Shown here: positions 43,252-51,573 of the stretch, piece after piece
Layout: every line of letters starts with the position of its first letter
Numbering within the stretch: the first letter of the stretch is position 1
Source of the DNA: MFD01275-c22 sp963705885
Lineage (GTDB): Bacteria; Actinomycetota; Actinomycetes; JACCUZ01
DNA: 64,000 nucleotides
Direction of reading: 5' to 3'
Assembly (NCBI GenBank): GCA_963705885.1
Contig: OY970120.1
Coordinates: 992,001 to 1,056,000, forward strand
Program-made: the position numbers and the translations under genes
The notes under the pieces: model-generated
The model's database searches: none
Told to the model about the DNA's origin: nothing
The model's input: the letters and a program-made list of their open reading frames with translations, nothing else

Positions 43252-43614
43252 GTGCCGTCCCCTCGCCGCCGCACCGACCCCGAGGTGGGTCGCTCCGCCC
43301 TCGCGAGGGTGCTCGAGGCCCACACGATGGACACGACCGACCTGCGCGACGCCGTCCGGTTCCTGCTCGAGGAGCTGTCCGACCGGGCGCCGGGCAGGTC
43401 GGTGGAGGTGCGCGTCCCGCCGTACGGCGCGGTGCAGTGCGTCGCCGGCCCGCGCCACACCCGCGGGACGCCGCCGAACGTCGTCGAGGTCGACGCGCTG
43501 ACGTGGGTGGCGCTGGCGACCGGGAGCACCGGCTGGGAGGCGGCGGTGTCCGAGGGGCTGGTCCAGGCCAGCGGTGAAAGGGCCGATCTGTCCGCGTTCC
43601 TCCCGCTCGTCTGA
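43252..43614 (+). CDS. Sterol carrier family protein (bacterial SCP-like)
   Basis: The 120-residue cytoplasmic protein resembles the bacterial SCP-orthologue family of actinobacteria, with RSVEVRVPPYGAVQCV near residue 49-64 and TPPNVVEVDALTWVALATG near 72-90. Members are small, single-domain and of unknown ligand; the name comes from a fold shared with sterol carrier proteins. It is often located near purF or purL, as here. GTG start with a leaderless -10. The downstream carboxypeptidase gene begins 13 bases after its stop. Confidence 0.8.
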   Translation: MPSPRRRTDPEVGRSALARVLEAHTMDTTDLRDAVRFLLEELSDRAPGRSVEVRVPPYGAVQCVAGPRHTRGTPPNVVEVDALTWVALATGSTGWEAAVSEGLVQASGERADLSAFLPLV

Positions 43615-43627
43615 GACCCTGGCGCCC

Positions 43628-44359
43628 GTGCCGTCACGCCGGATGCTCGCCGCCGTCCTCGCGGGACTGCTCCTTCCGGCCGTGGTCGCCACCCCGGCGG
43701 CGGGCGACGACGCCGTCGTCACGACGCGGGAGGTCGTCGGGACCTCTGTCGAGGGCCGGCCCATCGAGGCCGTCCGCCGCGCGCACGAGGGCGCGACCCG
43801 CCGGGTCCTGGTGATCGGCAGCATCCACGGCGACGAGCGGGCCGGCATGCGCGTCGTGCGGCGCCTGCAGCGCCAGGAGCACCTGCCCCACGACCTCGAC
43901 CTCTGGCTCGCGCGCACGGTCAACCCCGACGGCACGGCCGACGACCGACGGACGAACGCCCACGGGGTCGACCTCAACCGCAACTTCCCCTACCGCTGGG
44001 GCTCCAGCCCGCGCGGGAGCACCTGGTCGGGGCCGCGGCCGATGAGCGAGCCGGAGTCGGTGGCACTGCGGCGGCTCGTCCGGCGCGTGGACCCCTGGCT
44101 GGTCGTGACGTTCCACCAGCCGCTGTTCGGGGTCGGCGCGAACGACAAGGGGATGCGTACGGTGCGCGCCCTCGCCGCCGGGATGCGGCTGCCGGTGAAG
44201 TCCTACGCCTGCACCGGGGTCTGCCGCGGCACGTTCACCGGCTGGGTGAACCACCGCACCGACGGGCTCGCGGTCACCGCCGAGTTCGGCCGCACCGCGC
44301 GGGCCTGGCGTATCCGGCGCGCGGCATCGACGGTGCTGCGCGTGGGATCGGCCGGCTGA
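43628..44359 (+). CDS. Secreted M14-family zinc carboxypeptidase
   Basis: The 243-residue enzyme has a signal peptide (residues 1-28, LAAVLAGLLLPAVVATPAAG). The zinc site is HGDE (IGSIHGDERAG near residue 70-80) with the third ligand in TFHQP near 162. The substrate-binding DLNRNFPYRW near 116-125 and a catalytic Glu in TAEFGR near 220 complete the M14 pattern. It resembles murein peptide amidases, so cell-wall peptides are a plausible substrate. I chose GTG 43628, which directly precedes the signal peptide; the longer frame overlaps the upstream gene. Confidence 0.8.
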   Translation: MPSRRMLAAVLAGLLLPAVVATPAAGDDAVVTTREVVGTSVEGRPIEAVRRAHEGATRRVLVIGSIHGDERAGMRVVRRLQRQEHLPHDLDLWLARTVNPDGTADDRRTNAHGVDLNRNFPYRWGSSPRGSTWSGPRPMSEPESVALRRLVRRVDPWLVVTFHQPLFGVGANDKGMRTVRALAAGMRLPVKSYACTGVCRGTFTGWVNHRTDGLAVTAEFGRTARAWRIRRAASTVLRVGSAG

Positions 44360-44423
44360 GAGCCTTCACAACTGCCGCAATCGGCGTAGAACGGAGAGGT
44401 CTGCCACCGATCCGGGAGGACCT

Positions 44424-45386
44424 ATGCGCCGCGCCACACCCCTCGTCCTGCTCGCCGCGTTCGCTCTCGTGCTGGGACTCGCCTCGCCGGCTGATGCCAC
44501 GCACCGGCTCGACACCTACCTGATCGACCCGGCGGGCCCGGCTGCCGACGACGTGTTCCCCGAGGGGGTCGCGACCGACCGGCGCCACTTCTACGTCGGC
44601 AGCACGACCGACGGCACCATCTACCGCGGCCGGCTCTCCGGTCAGGTGGCCAGGCCGTTCCTCCTCGGCGACGCCGACCGCTCGCAGGCCGTCGGCCTGA
44701 AGGTCGACCGCGGCCGGCTCTTCGTGGCCGGCGGCGCGACCGGGAGGGTGTTCGTCTACAACATCCGGACCAAGGGGCTCGTCGGCTCGTTCGTCGTGCC
44801 GAACCCGTCCGACCCGACCTTCGTCAACGACCTGACCGTGGCTCGCGACGGCTCGGTCTACGTCACCGACTCGTTCCGCCCCACGATCTACCGGATCCGC
44901 CTCCGCGACTACTCGAACACCAGCCCGCAGACGCTGGACGTCTTCCGCGACGTCACCGGCAGCGTGCTGCCGTTCACGCCGGGGGCGTTCAACCTCAACG
45001 GCATCGTCGCGACCCCCGACGGGCGCTTCGTGATCCTCGCGCAGTCGAACGCGCAGAAGCTCTACCGGCTGCGGCTGCGGGACAAGCAGATCAGGGAGGT
45101 CGTCCTGCCCCACACCCCGGTCGCGGGCGACGGCCTCGTGCTGCTGGGCCGGCGGCTCTACGCGGTGGAGCGCCAGGGCGACATCGGGTTCCTCGTCAAG
45201 ATCCGGGTGAACCGTCACGTCAGCGCGGGCCGGGTGCTGAGCCGGACGTCGTACCCGAGCTTCGACGACCCCACGACCGCGGCGTTCGCCCGCGGCCGGC
45301 TGCTCGTGGTCAACAGCCAGTTCGGCGAGCGCGCAGCCGGTGAGGCCCCGGACCCGTTCACCGTCTCGCGGGTGCGCGTCCCCTGA
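44424..45386 (+). CDS. Secreted beta-propeller protein (SMP-30/NHL-like)
   Basis: The 320-residue protein has a signal peptide (residues 1-26, ending ASPADA) and repeated blades such as VFPEGVATDRRHFYVGST, FVNDLTVARDGSVYVTDS and NGIVATPDGRFVILAQ. It looks like a gluconolactonase/SMP-30 or NHL-type six-bladed propeller. Catalytic metal ligands are not clear, so it could be an enzyme or a binding protein. GGGAGGA precedes the ATG by about five bases. A nested inverted repeat follows its stop. Confidence 0.75.
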   Translation: MRRATPLVLLAAFALVLGLASPADATHRLDTYLIDPAGPAADDVFPEGVATDRRHFYVGSTTDGTIYRGRLSGQVARPFLLGDADRSQAVGLKVDRGRLFVAGGATGRVFVYNIRTKGLVGSFVVPNPSDPTFVNDLTVARDGSVYVTDSFRPTIYRIRLRDYSNTSPQTLDVFRDVTGSVLPFTPGAFNLNGIVATPDGRFVILAQSNAQKLYRLRLRDKQIREVVLPHTPVAGDGLVLLGRRLYAVERQGDIGFLVKIRVNRHVSAGRVLSRTSYPSFDDPTTAAFARGRLLVVNSQFGERAAGEAPDPFTVSRVRVP

Positions 45387-45407
45387 CGGTCGACCGACCA
45401 CCTGCAG

Positions 45408-45491
45408 TCGACCACGTACGGCAGGCGTGTGATCGCCTCGCGAGGTGTAGACACCTGCTGAGGTGATCTCCTGCCTGCCGTACGTGGTCGA
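45408..45491. repeat. Nested inverted repeat (19-bp perfect outer arms)
   Basis: TCGACCACGTACGGCAGGC (45408-45426) is perfectly complementary to 45473-45491. Inside, GATCGCCTC (45431-45439) pairs with GAGGTGATC (45460-45468), one G-T mismatch. Innermost, AGGTGT (45443-45448) pairs with ACACCT (45451-45456). It lies between convergent genes. The arm core CGTGGTCGA recurs at 15713, 15738 and 37143. Confidence 0.75.
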
Positions 45492-45511
45492 ACTCGTCAG
45501 CGCACCCAGGG

Positions 45512-46750
45512 TCAGAGGGTGCTGGCGTCGAGCAGGCGCTCCTTGATCGGGTCGGGGTCGTCCACGTCGTTCCAGTCCAGGCTCCCGCGGGACTGCAGGG
45601 CGGACTTGACCTGCGCCGGCGTGGCCGACGGGTTGGTCGCCGTGAACAGCGCCGCGCCACCCGCCACGTGCGGCGAGGCCATCGACGTGCCCGAGATCGT
45701 GTTGTAGCCGCCGTTCATCCACGTCGAGAGGATGCAGGTGCCGGGCGCGATGAGGTCGACGTCGGCTCCGTAGTTGCTGTAGTCCGCGAACGTGTCGTCG
45801 ACATCCGCGCGGCAGGTCGACGGGGCGCCGCCACCGGGCAGGCCGTTGAAGTCCGACAGCGAGCTGACCGTGATGACCTCGTCGTACGCCGCGGGGGTGC
45901 TGTTGGCGGCGTCCTCCGAGTCGTTCCCGGCTGCCACGACGTAGGTCACGCCGGCCGCGACGGAGGCGCAGATCGCCTCGTGCTCGGCGTCGCCGTTGGT
46001 GCGTCCGCAGTTGCCGTCGTCGGAGCCGCCGCCGCCGAGGCTCATGTTCGCGACCTCGATGGAGGAGGCGTTCGCGGTGACGTAGTCGATGCCGCACACG
46101 ATGTCGGAGGTGAAGCCGACACCGGCGGCGTTGAGCACCTTGACCGGCCAGATGCGGGCACCCGGGGCCATGCCGACCACGCCCGCGCCGTTGTCGATCG
46201 CGCCGATCGTGCCGGCGACGTGCGTGCCGTGGCCGTGGTCGTCCTCGGCGCTGAGGGCGAGCGCGCAGTTCTTGGCCTTGGCCCGGTTGACGTTGAGGTC
46301 CGGGTGGTCGAGGTCGACGCCGGTGTCGATCACCGCGACGTCGACGTCCACCCGCTCGTCGACGCCGTTGATCTTCGCCGTCGGGCTCGCGTCGGCGTTC
46401 GCGCGGTTGATGCCCGTGGGTGTCGTCTGCGCGGACGCCGAGACCTTGGTGTCCTTCTGGACGTAGGCCACGCGCGGGTCGTCGGCCAGCTGCTCAGCGA
46501 CGGCTGCCGGCATCCGCGCGGCATAGCCGTCGAGTGCCGTCGAGTAGACGTGGCCGGGCACGACGCCCAGCTCACGGGCGTGCTCGAGGGAGACCGCGCC
46601 GGCATCGGTGCCCTGGTCGAGGACGACGATGTAGCGCCCGAGCGCGCCGGTGGCCGCGCCGGCGGGCGTGCCGGTGGCCGCCGTCGCGGTCAGCCCGGCG
46701 GCGGCGAGCGCGCCGGCCGCCACGGCGGCCTGGAACCTGGGACGTCGCAT
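45512..46750 (-). CDS. Secreted S8 subtilisin-like serine protease
   Basis: The 412-residue protease has a signal peptide (about 1-33), an inhibitor I9-type propeptide (RYIVVLDQGTDAG to RVAYVQKD, about 39-100) and a complete catalytic domain. The triad is Asp in VAVIDTGVDLDHPDL near 138, His in DDHGHGTHVAGT near 170 and Ser in GTSMASPHVAGG near 361; the oxyanion Asn is in VVAAGNDS. It should mature by self-cleavage outside the cell. Its upstream region contains a SigB-like promoter candidate and a hairpin in the leader. Confidence 0.93.
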   Translation of the reverse strand: MRRPRFQAAVAAGALAAAGLTATAATGTPAGAATGALGRYIVVLDQGTDAGAVSLEHARELGVVPGHVYSTALDGYAARMPAAVAEQLADDPRVAYVQKDTKVSASAQTTPTGINRANADASPTAKINGVDERVDVDVAVIDTGVDLDHPDLNVNRAKAKNCALALSAEDDHGHGTHVAGTIGAIDNGAGVVGMAPGARIWPVKVLNAAGVGFTSDIVCGIDYVTANASSIEVANMSLGGGGSDDGNCGRTNGDAEHEAICASVAAGVTYVVAAGNDSEDAANSTPAAYDEVITVSSLSDFNGLPGGGAPSTCRADVDDTFADYSNYGADVDLIAPGTCILSTWMNGGYNTISGTSMASPHVAGGAALFTATNPSATPAQVKSALQSRGSLDWNDVDDPDPIKERLLDASTL

Positions 46751-46773
46751 GTAGAGAACCCCATCTCACGTCG

Positions 46774-46794
46774 GTGCCCGGGATCGCCGGGCAC
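46774..46794 (-). promoter_or_regulatory. Hairpin in protease leader
   Basis: GTGCCCGG and CCGGGCAC form a perfect eight-base stem with a five-base loop, 24 bases upstream of the protease ATG. It would be in the mRNA leader if transcription starts near 46821. Confidence 0.5.
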
Positions 46795-46827
46795 GGGCCA
46801 CCACGGCGGTGGCGTCAGGGGAACGGC

Positions 46828-46854
46828 CTACCCCGGTGCTAAACCTCCCAAAAC
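46828..46854 (-). promoter_or_regulatory. SigB/SigF-like promoter candidate for protease gene
   Basis: On the minus strand GTTT (46851-46854) is followed after 17 bases by GGGTAG (46828-46833), close to the GTTT-N14-17-GGGTA pattern of actinobacterial general-stress sigma factors (known consensus). Confidence 0.4.
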
Positions 46855-46886
46855 GGGGCAAAGGGTAAAGACATCGTCCGGTCGCA

Positions 46887-46892
46887 TAGGCT
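46887..46892 (+). promoter_or_regulatory. Candidate -10 (TAGGCT) for small membrane-protein gene
   Basis: TAGGCT lies six bases before the GTG at 46899. Confidence 0.45.
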
Positions 46893-46898
46893 CGGCGG

Positions 46899-47135
46899 GT
46901 GCCTCGTCCCGCCTCCCGGACCCCTCGCTACACGCGCTTCCTCATCACGGGGGGCGCTGCGGGCGTGCTGCTCGCGGCTCTCACGGCTGTCGTGCGCGGC
47001 GACCGCGTCGAGCGTCCCGAGCTGCTGTTCTTCTACCTGGGCCTGCTGCTGGCCGGGCTGGGCGCACTGCTCGGTGCCGTGGTCGCCGTCGTGCTCGAGG
47101 CGCGCCGCCGCGACCCGGCCGACCGGTCCCCCTAG
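46899..47135 (+). CDS. Small two-helix membrane protein
   Basis: The 78-residue protein has two hydrophobic helices (about residues 13-31 and 41-66) with basic flanks (MPRPASRTPRYTR at the start, EARRRDPADRSP at the end), so both termini are probably cytoplasmic. The family is unknown to me; similar small proteins sit upstream of purF in related genomes as far as I recall. GTG start, leaderless. Its TAG stop forms the first half of the -10 of purF. Confidence 0.7.
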   Translation: MPRPASRTPRYTRFLITGGAAGVLLAALTAVVRGDRVERPELLFFYLGLLLAGLGALLGAVVAVVLEARRRDPADRSP

Positions 47136-47138
47136 ACT
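47133..47138 (+). promoter_or_regulatory. TAGACT -10 of purF overlapping a stop codon
   Basis: TAGACT ends six bases before the purF GTG at 47145. The TAG is the stop of the small membrane-protein gene. Confidence 0.5.
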
Positions 47139-47144
47139 GACGCG

Positions 47145-48698
47145 GTGCCACGCGGCGACGGTCGGCTCGGTCACGACCTGCACCCCGGCGAGAAGGGCCC
47201 CCAGGACTCCTGCGGGGTCTTCGGTGTCTGGACCTCCGACAGCCCCGGCGCCGACACCGAGGTCGCCAAGCTCACCTACTTCGGCCTCTACGCCCTGCAG
47301 CACCGCGGCCAGGAGTCGGCCGGCATCGCGGTAAGCAACGGCTCGCAGATCCTGGTCTACAAGGACATGGGGCTCGTCGCGCAGGTCTTCGACGAGGGCA
47401 ACCTCAGCTCGCTGCGCGGCCACCTCGCCATCGGCCACACCCGCTACTCCACGACCGGATCGAGTGTCTGGGAGAACGCCCAGCCGACCTTCCGCTCCAC
47501 GGCTTCGGGCTCGATCGCGTTGGGCCACAACGGGAACCTGACCAACACCGGCGAGCTGCTGGACCTGGTCGAGAAGCGGGCCGCGGACAGCGGTCAGCTG
47601 CCGTACGACGGGGCGGCGCCCACGAGCGGCGAGACGCGGCGCTGGCGCGACGGCATGCGTGGGTCGCACAGCGCCCTGCACAGCACCACCGACACCGAGA
47701 TCGTGACCGCGCTCCTGGCGTCGTACCCCGACCGGTCCCTCGAGCAGGCGGCCATGGAGGTGCTCCCCCAGCTGCGGGGCGCGTTCTCGCTGGTGTTCAT
47801 GGACGAGGAGACGCTCTACGCCGCGCGCGACCCGCAGGGGATCCGCCCCCTCGTGCTCGGGCGGCTCGAGCGCGGCTGGGTCGTCGCCAGCGAGACGGCC
47901 GCGCTCGACATCGTCGGCGCGTCGGTGGTCCGCGAGATCGAGCCGGGTGAGCTGGTCGCCGTCGACGAGCACGGGCTGCGGACCCAGCGGTTCGCCGAGG
48001 CGGAGCCGAAGGGCTGCCTCTTCGAGTACGTCTACCTGGCCCGGCCGGACACCCGCATCGCCGGCCGGTCGGTGCACGCCGCGCGCGTCGAGGTGGGCCG
48101 CCGGCTCGCGCAGGAGGCGCCCGCCGACGCGGATCTCGTCATCCCCGTGCCCGAGTCGGGCACCCCCGCAGCAGTCGGCTACTCGCAGGGCTCCGGCATC
48201 CCGTACGGCCTCGGCCTGGTGAAGAACTCCTACGTCGGGCGCACGTTCATCCAGCCCTCGCAGACCATCCGGCAGCTCGGCATCCGACTCAAGCTCAACC
48301 CGCTGCGCGAGGTCATCGCCGGTCAGCGCCTGGTCGTGGTCGACGACTCGATCGTGCGGGGCAACACCCAGCGTGCGCTGGTGCGGATGCTGCGCGAGGC
48401 CGGCGCGGCCGAGGTGCACGTGCGCATCTCCTCCCCGCCGGTGAAGTGGCCGTGCTTCTACGGCATCGACTTCGCCTCCGCCGGTGAGCTGATCGCCAAC
48501 GGGCTGACGGTCGAGGAGATCCGGACGTCCATCGACGCCGACTCCCTGGCCTACATCTCGCTCGAGGGCCTGGTGGGCGCGACCGAGCAGCCGACGGAGA
48601 ACCTCTGCCGGGCGTGCTTCGACGGGGTCTACCCGGTCGAGCTCCCCGAGCCCGAGCTGCTCGGCAAGCACCTGCTCGAGGTCGAGCCGCCCGCCTGA
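47145..48698 (+). CDS. purF: Amidophosphoribosyltransferase
   Basis: PurF commits PRPP to purine synthesis by transferring glutamine ammonia. The 517-residue protein has a 22-residue propeptide before the catalytic cysteine (Cys23 in DSCGVFGVW), which is exposed by cleavage in this class. The PRPP loop is VVVDDSIVRGNTQR near residue 393-406. NLCRACFDGVYP near 485-496 holds two of the iron-sulfur ligands of the Bacillus-type enzyme. It starts from a leaderless GTG. purM, the common downstream partner, is absent; a convergent regulator gene follows directly. Confidence 0.95.
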   Translation: MPRGDGRLGHDLHPGEKGPQDSCGVFGVWTSDSPGADTEVAKLTYFGLYALQHRGQESAGIAVSNGSQILVYKDMGLVAQVFDEGNLSSLRGHLAIGHTRYSTTGSSVWENAQPTFRSTASGSIALGHNGNLTNTGELLDLVEKRAADSGQLPYDGAAPTSGETRRWRDGMRGSHSALHSTTDTEIVTALLASYPDRSLEQAAMEVLPQLRGAFSLVFMDEETLYAARDPQGIRPLVLGRLERGWVVASETAALDIVGASVVREIEPGELVAVDEHGLRTQRFAEAEPKGCLFEYVYLARPDTRIAGRSVHAARVEVGRRLAQEAPADADLVIPVPESGTPAAVGYSQGSGIPYGLGLVKNSYVGRTFIQPSQTIRQLGIRLKLNPLREVIAGQRLVVVDDSIVRGNTQRALVRMLREAGAAEVHVRISSPPVKWPCFYGIDFASAGELIANGLTVEEIRTSIDADSLAYISLEGLVGATEQPTENLCRACFDGVYPVELPEPELLGKHLLEVEPPA

Positions 48699-51467
48699 CT
48701 ACCAGGCCACCAGCTTCCACAGCTCGGGGCGCGGCTCCTCGCCCTCGCCCACCTCGGCGAAGAGCGTCACGGCGATCTTGAGGTGCTCGAGCGCCTCGTC
48801 CCTCCGACCGCTCGCCTGCAGCAGGTCGGCCAGGTTGTTGTGCAGGGCGGCCGCGCGGTGTCGGTCGCCCAGCTCGGTGCACACGCTCAGCGCCTCCCGC
48901 GTCAGTGCGGTCGCGTCGTCCAGCTCGCCGCCCGCCCGGTGTGCGAGCGCGAGGTTGTTCAACGCCGCGACGAGCAGGTCCCGGTCATCGGCGCCCTCGG
49001 CCAGCCGTCGGCTGCGGGTCAGCTCCGCGACCGCGGTCGCCAGGTCGGCGTCGGCGGTGGCGAGCAGGCCGAGCAGGTTGTGCGCCTGGCAGCGGGCGCG
49101 GTCGTCCCCGCCCCGCTCCGCCAGCGCCGCGGCCTGCCGGGCGAGGTCGCGAGCCCTCCCGGCGTCGCCCAGCTCGTGGACGGTGAGGCTGAGGTCGGCC
49201 GTGACCCGGGCCCGCGCACCGGCATCGGCCTCGGACAGCCCGGCGAGCGCCTCGAGCAGGTGTGCCTCGGCTAGGACCCACTCGCCGCGGCGGTGCTGCA
49301 GCCGGCCGAGCCGGTGCTCGACGTCCGGCAGGTCACCGGCAGCCGCGGTCGCGGCCGCCTCCTCCAGCGTCTGCAGTGCGGCTGCGTAGTCGCCCAGGAC
49401 CGTCTGCACGTCGGCCGTCGCGCTCAGCACCGCGGTGCGCTCGGGGTGGCCCAGCGCGGCGGCCCGGAGGAGGTGGTCGAGGGCCTCCGCGTGGGCGTAC
49501 ACGGCACGTGCCCGCTCGGCCGCCCGCCAGTGCGCGAGGGCGGCCTCGTCGTCGCGGCCCGCCAGCTCCAGGTGTCGTGCCGCGGCGCCCGCCCGGGTCC
49601 CCGGCACGTCAGCCGCCCTGCCGTGCAGCAGCCGGCGGCGCGCGAGGCTGGTCTCGTCGTACACCAGCGCGCGCAGCTGCTCGTGCGAGAAGTCGTAGCC
49701 GTCCGGGCCCTCCCGGACCAGCCCACGGCGGACGAGCTCCTCGAGTGCCGAGACCGTCTCCTCGTCGCCGCGCCCGCTCACCGCGCGGACGGTGTCCACG
49801 TCGAACGAGCGCCCGGTCACGGCGGCGGCGGACAGCACCTGGCGCCCGGTCTCGGTCACCGGGTCGAGCCGTGACCGCAGCACGTCGCGCACACCCTCCG
49901 GCAGCGGTGCGTCCGGGCCGCCGGGCGAGAGCGACCGGAGGTACTCCACGAGCAGCAGCGGGACCCCTTCGGTGCGCTCCCACAGCAGCCGCGCGAGGGC
50001 GGGGTCCTGGTCGCCGGGTCGTGAGTGGGTGACCATCTCGGCCACCGCCTCGGGTCCCAGCCGTTCCAGCCGGCACTGCACGCCCCCGCCGGAGCGGGCC
50101 GCCTCCAGCGCGGCGCGTCGCAGCGGGTGCTCCGACGGCGTCCGCCAGGTCAGCAGGAGCAGCACCTGACGGCCGGCGAGGCGCCGCAGGGCGTACGAGA
50201 CCAGGGACACCGTCGCGTCGTCGGCCCACTGGACGTCCTCGACGACAAGGACGCCCGGTCGGTCGCCGGCGGCCGCGGCGGCGAGCACGTCCCACAGCCC
50301 CGCCAGGAACCGGGCCTCGGCACCCGGACCGTCCAGCGGGGCTGCGCCGAGGCCCGTCGCCCGGGCTTCGAGCAGCTCGGGCAGCAGCCTGGCCGCCTCG
50401 GCGACCGAGGTGTCGGCCACGCCGTCCAGCCACGACGTGTCGCTGCGCAACCGGCTGCGCAGGGCGTCCACCAGCGGCGCGTACGCCAGGGCCGACTCGT
50501 CCTCGTGGGCGCGGACCACCACCGGCGCCTCGCCCGCGCCGACAGCCGACAGCAGCTCCTCCACGAGCCGCGACTTGCCGATGCCCGGCTCGCCCTCGAC
50601 GACCGCGACCCGGCCGTCCGCACCCACGTCGCGGTATGCGTCCAGCAGCGCCTGCACGTGCGCCGACCGCCCCACGAACGGCGGCAGCACGGGCACCGCG
50701 ACCGGCACCGAGACACCTCGTGCCGGTGGCGGCTGCCTCGGTGCCGGGTCGAACGTCCCGGCGTTGATCGCCTCGTACAGCGCGGTCGTCTCGGCCAGCG
50801 GAGGGACGCCGAGCTCTCGGGACAGGGTGCGGACGCACTCGCGGTACTGCGTGAGCGCGGCGGCGCGGTCACCGGTACGCGCGTGCAGCCGGATCAGCGC
50901 CCGGTGGGCGGGCTCGTGCAGCGGGTCGAGGTCCAGCCAGCGACGAGCGTGCCGCAGCGCGGCAGCGGCGTCCCCCGCCGTCTCGGCCGCCGCCGTCAGG
51001 TCGGCGAGGACCCCGGCGAGCTCCCGGGTCAAGGCCTCCGCCTCGGCCCGCACCCAGTCCTCGAAGTCGGGGGCGTCGCGGACCGCGAAGCCCTCCAGGA
51101 GCTCGCCCCGGAAGGAGGCCGCGGCACCCTCGAGGTCGCCGCGCGCCCGAAGGGTGCGGAACAGGTCGACGTCGACCTGCAGGCGCGGCCCTCTGACCAG
51201 CAGAACATGGTCGCGGGTGGTCTCCAGCGCATCGGAGCCGACGGCGGAGCGCAGCGATGTGAGGGTCCGGCGGAGTGCGCCGCGGGCGCGCTCGGGGTCC
51301 GTGCCCGGCCACAGCAGGTCGGCCAGGGCATCACGGGGGCGCGGACGGTCTGTCAGCGCGAGGTGCGCGAGCAGGGCCATGGCCTTGCGGGTGTCGAAGG
51401 CCACCAGGTCGCCGTCGCGCTCCACCCGGGGAGGGCCAAGCAGGCTGACCTCGATCACGCGCGCCAT
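48699..51467 (-). CDS. SARP-type (BTAD) transcriptional regulator with AAA ATPase and TPR domains
   Basis: The 922-residue regulator opens with an OmpR-like winged DNA-binding domain (VIEVSLLGPPRVERDGDLVAF, residues about 4-95) and a bacterial transcription activation domain (BTAD, about 100-245). An AAA ATPase with Walker A EGEPGIGKSRLVEEL near residue 290 and a long TPR-like region follow to the C-terminus. It has no C-terminal LuxR HTH. The start ATG 51467 fits the domain boundary. Its stop directly abuts purF's. It diverges from the seven-gene sensor array, with inverted repeats in the 106-base gap, so control of the array is likely (inference). Confidence 0.85.
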   Translation of the reverse strand: MARVIEVSLLGPPRVERDGDLVAFDTRKAMALLAHLALTDRPRPRDALADLLWPGTDPERARGALRRTLTSLRSAVGSDALETTRDHVLLVRGPRLQVDVDLFRTLRARGDLEGAAASFRGELLEGFAVRDAPDFEDWVRAEAEALTRELAGVLADLTAAAETAGDAAAALRHARRWLDLDPLHEPAHRALIRLHARTGDRAAALTQYRECVRTLSRELGVPPLAETTALYEAINAGTFDPAPRQPPPARGVSVPVAVPVLPPFVGRSAHVQALLDAYRDVGADGRVAVVEGEPGIGKSRLVEELLSAVGAGEAPVVVRAHEDESALAYAPLVDALRSRLRSDTSWLDGVADTSVAEAARLLPELLEARATGLGAAPLDGPGAEARFLAGLWDVLAAAAAGDRPGVLVVEDVQWADDATVSLVSYALRRLAGRQVLLLLTWRTPSEHPLRRAALEAARSGGGVQCRLERLGPEAVAEMVTHSRPGDQDPALARLLWERTEGVPLLLVEYLRSLSPGGPDAPLPEGVRDVLRSRLDPVTETGRQVLSAAAVTGRSFDVDTVRAVSGRGDEETVSALEELVRRGLVREGPDGYDFSHEQLRALVYDETSLARRRLLHGRAADVPGTRAGAAARHLELAGRDDEAALAHWRAAERARAVYAHAEALDHLLRAAALGHPERTAVLSATADVQTVLGDYAAALQTLEEAAATAAAGDLPDVEHRLGRLQHRRGEWVLAEAHLLEALAGLSEADAGARARVTADLSLTVHELGDAGRARDLARQAAALAERGGDDRARCQAHNLLGLLATADADLATAVAELTRSRRLAEGADDRDLLVAALNNLALAHRAGGELDDATALTREALSVCTELGDRHRAAALHNNLADLLQASGRRDEALEHLKIAVTLFAEVGEGEEPRPELWKLVAW

Positions 51468-51499
51468 CCCGTCACGGTGCTCCCCCGGCTCGGGCCAAG

Positions 51500-51510
51500 A
51501 TCGTAACGAT
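51500..51510. promoter_or_regulatory. ATCGT/ACGAT dyad with minus-strand TACGAT
   Basis: ATCGTAACGAT is a short palindrome. Its left side, read on the minus strand, is TACGAT (51500-51505), a plausible -10 for the SARP gene. Confidence 0.35.
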
Positions 51511-51513
51511 TTC

Positions 51514-51542
51514 TGTACGCCGGCGGCTGAGTCTGGCGTACA
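51514..51542. promoter_or_regulatory. TGTACGCC-N13-GGCGTACA inverted repeat before sensor array
   Basis: Perfect eight-base arms at 51514-51521 and 51535-51542. The right arm overlaps TACAAC (51539-51544), the best -10 for the array, and the left arm lies at the -35 position. This is the layout of an operator that controls the array. Confidence 0.55.
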
Positions 51543-51573
51543 ACAGGGAACTGGGGGAGGGAGGTCGCGCCGG

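Noticed and set aside
46774..46854. Leader of the subtilase gene as a cyclic-di-AMP riboswitch
   Set aside because: The conserved riboswitch segments are not present; only a simple hairpin and promoter-like elements are seen.
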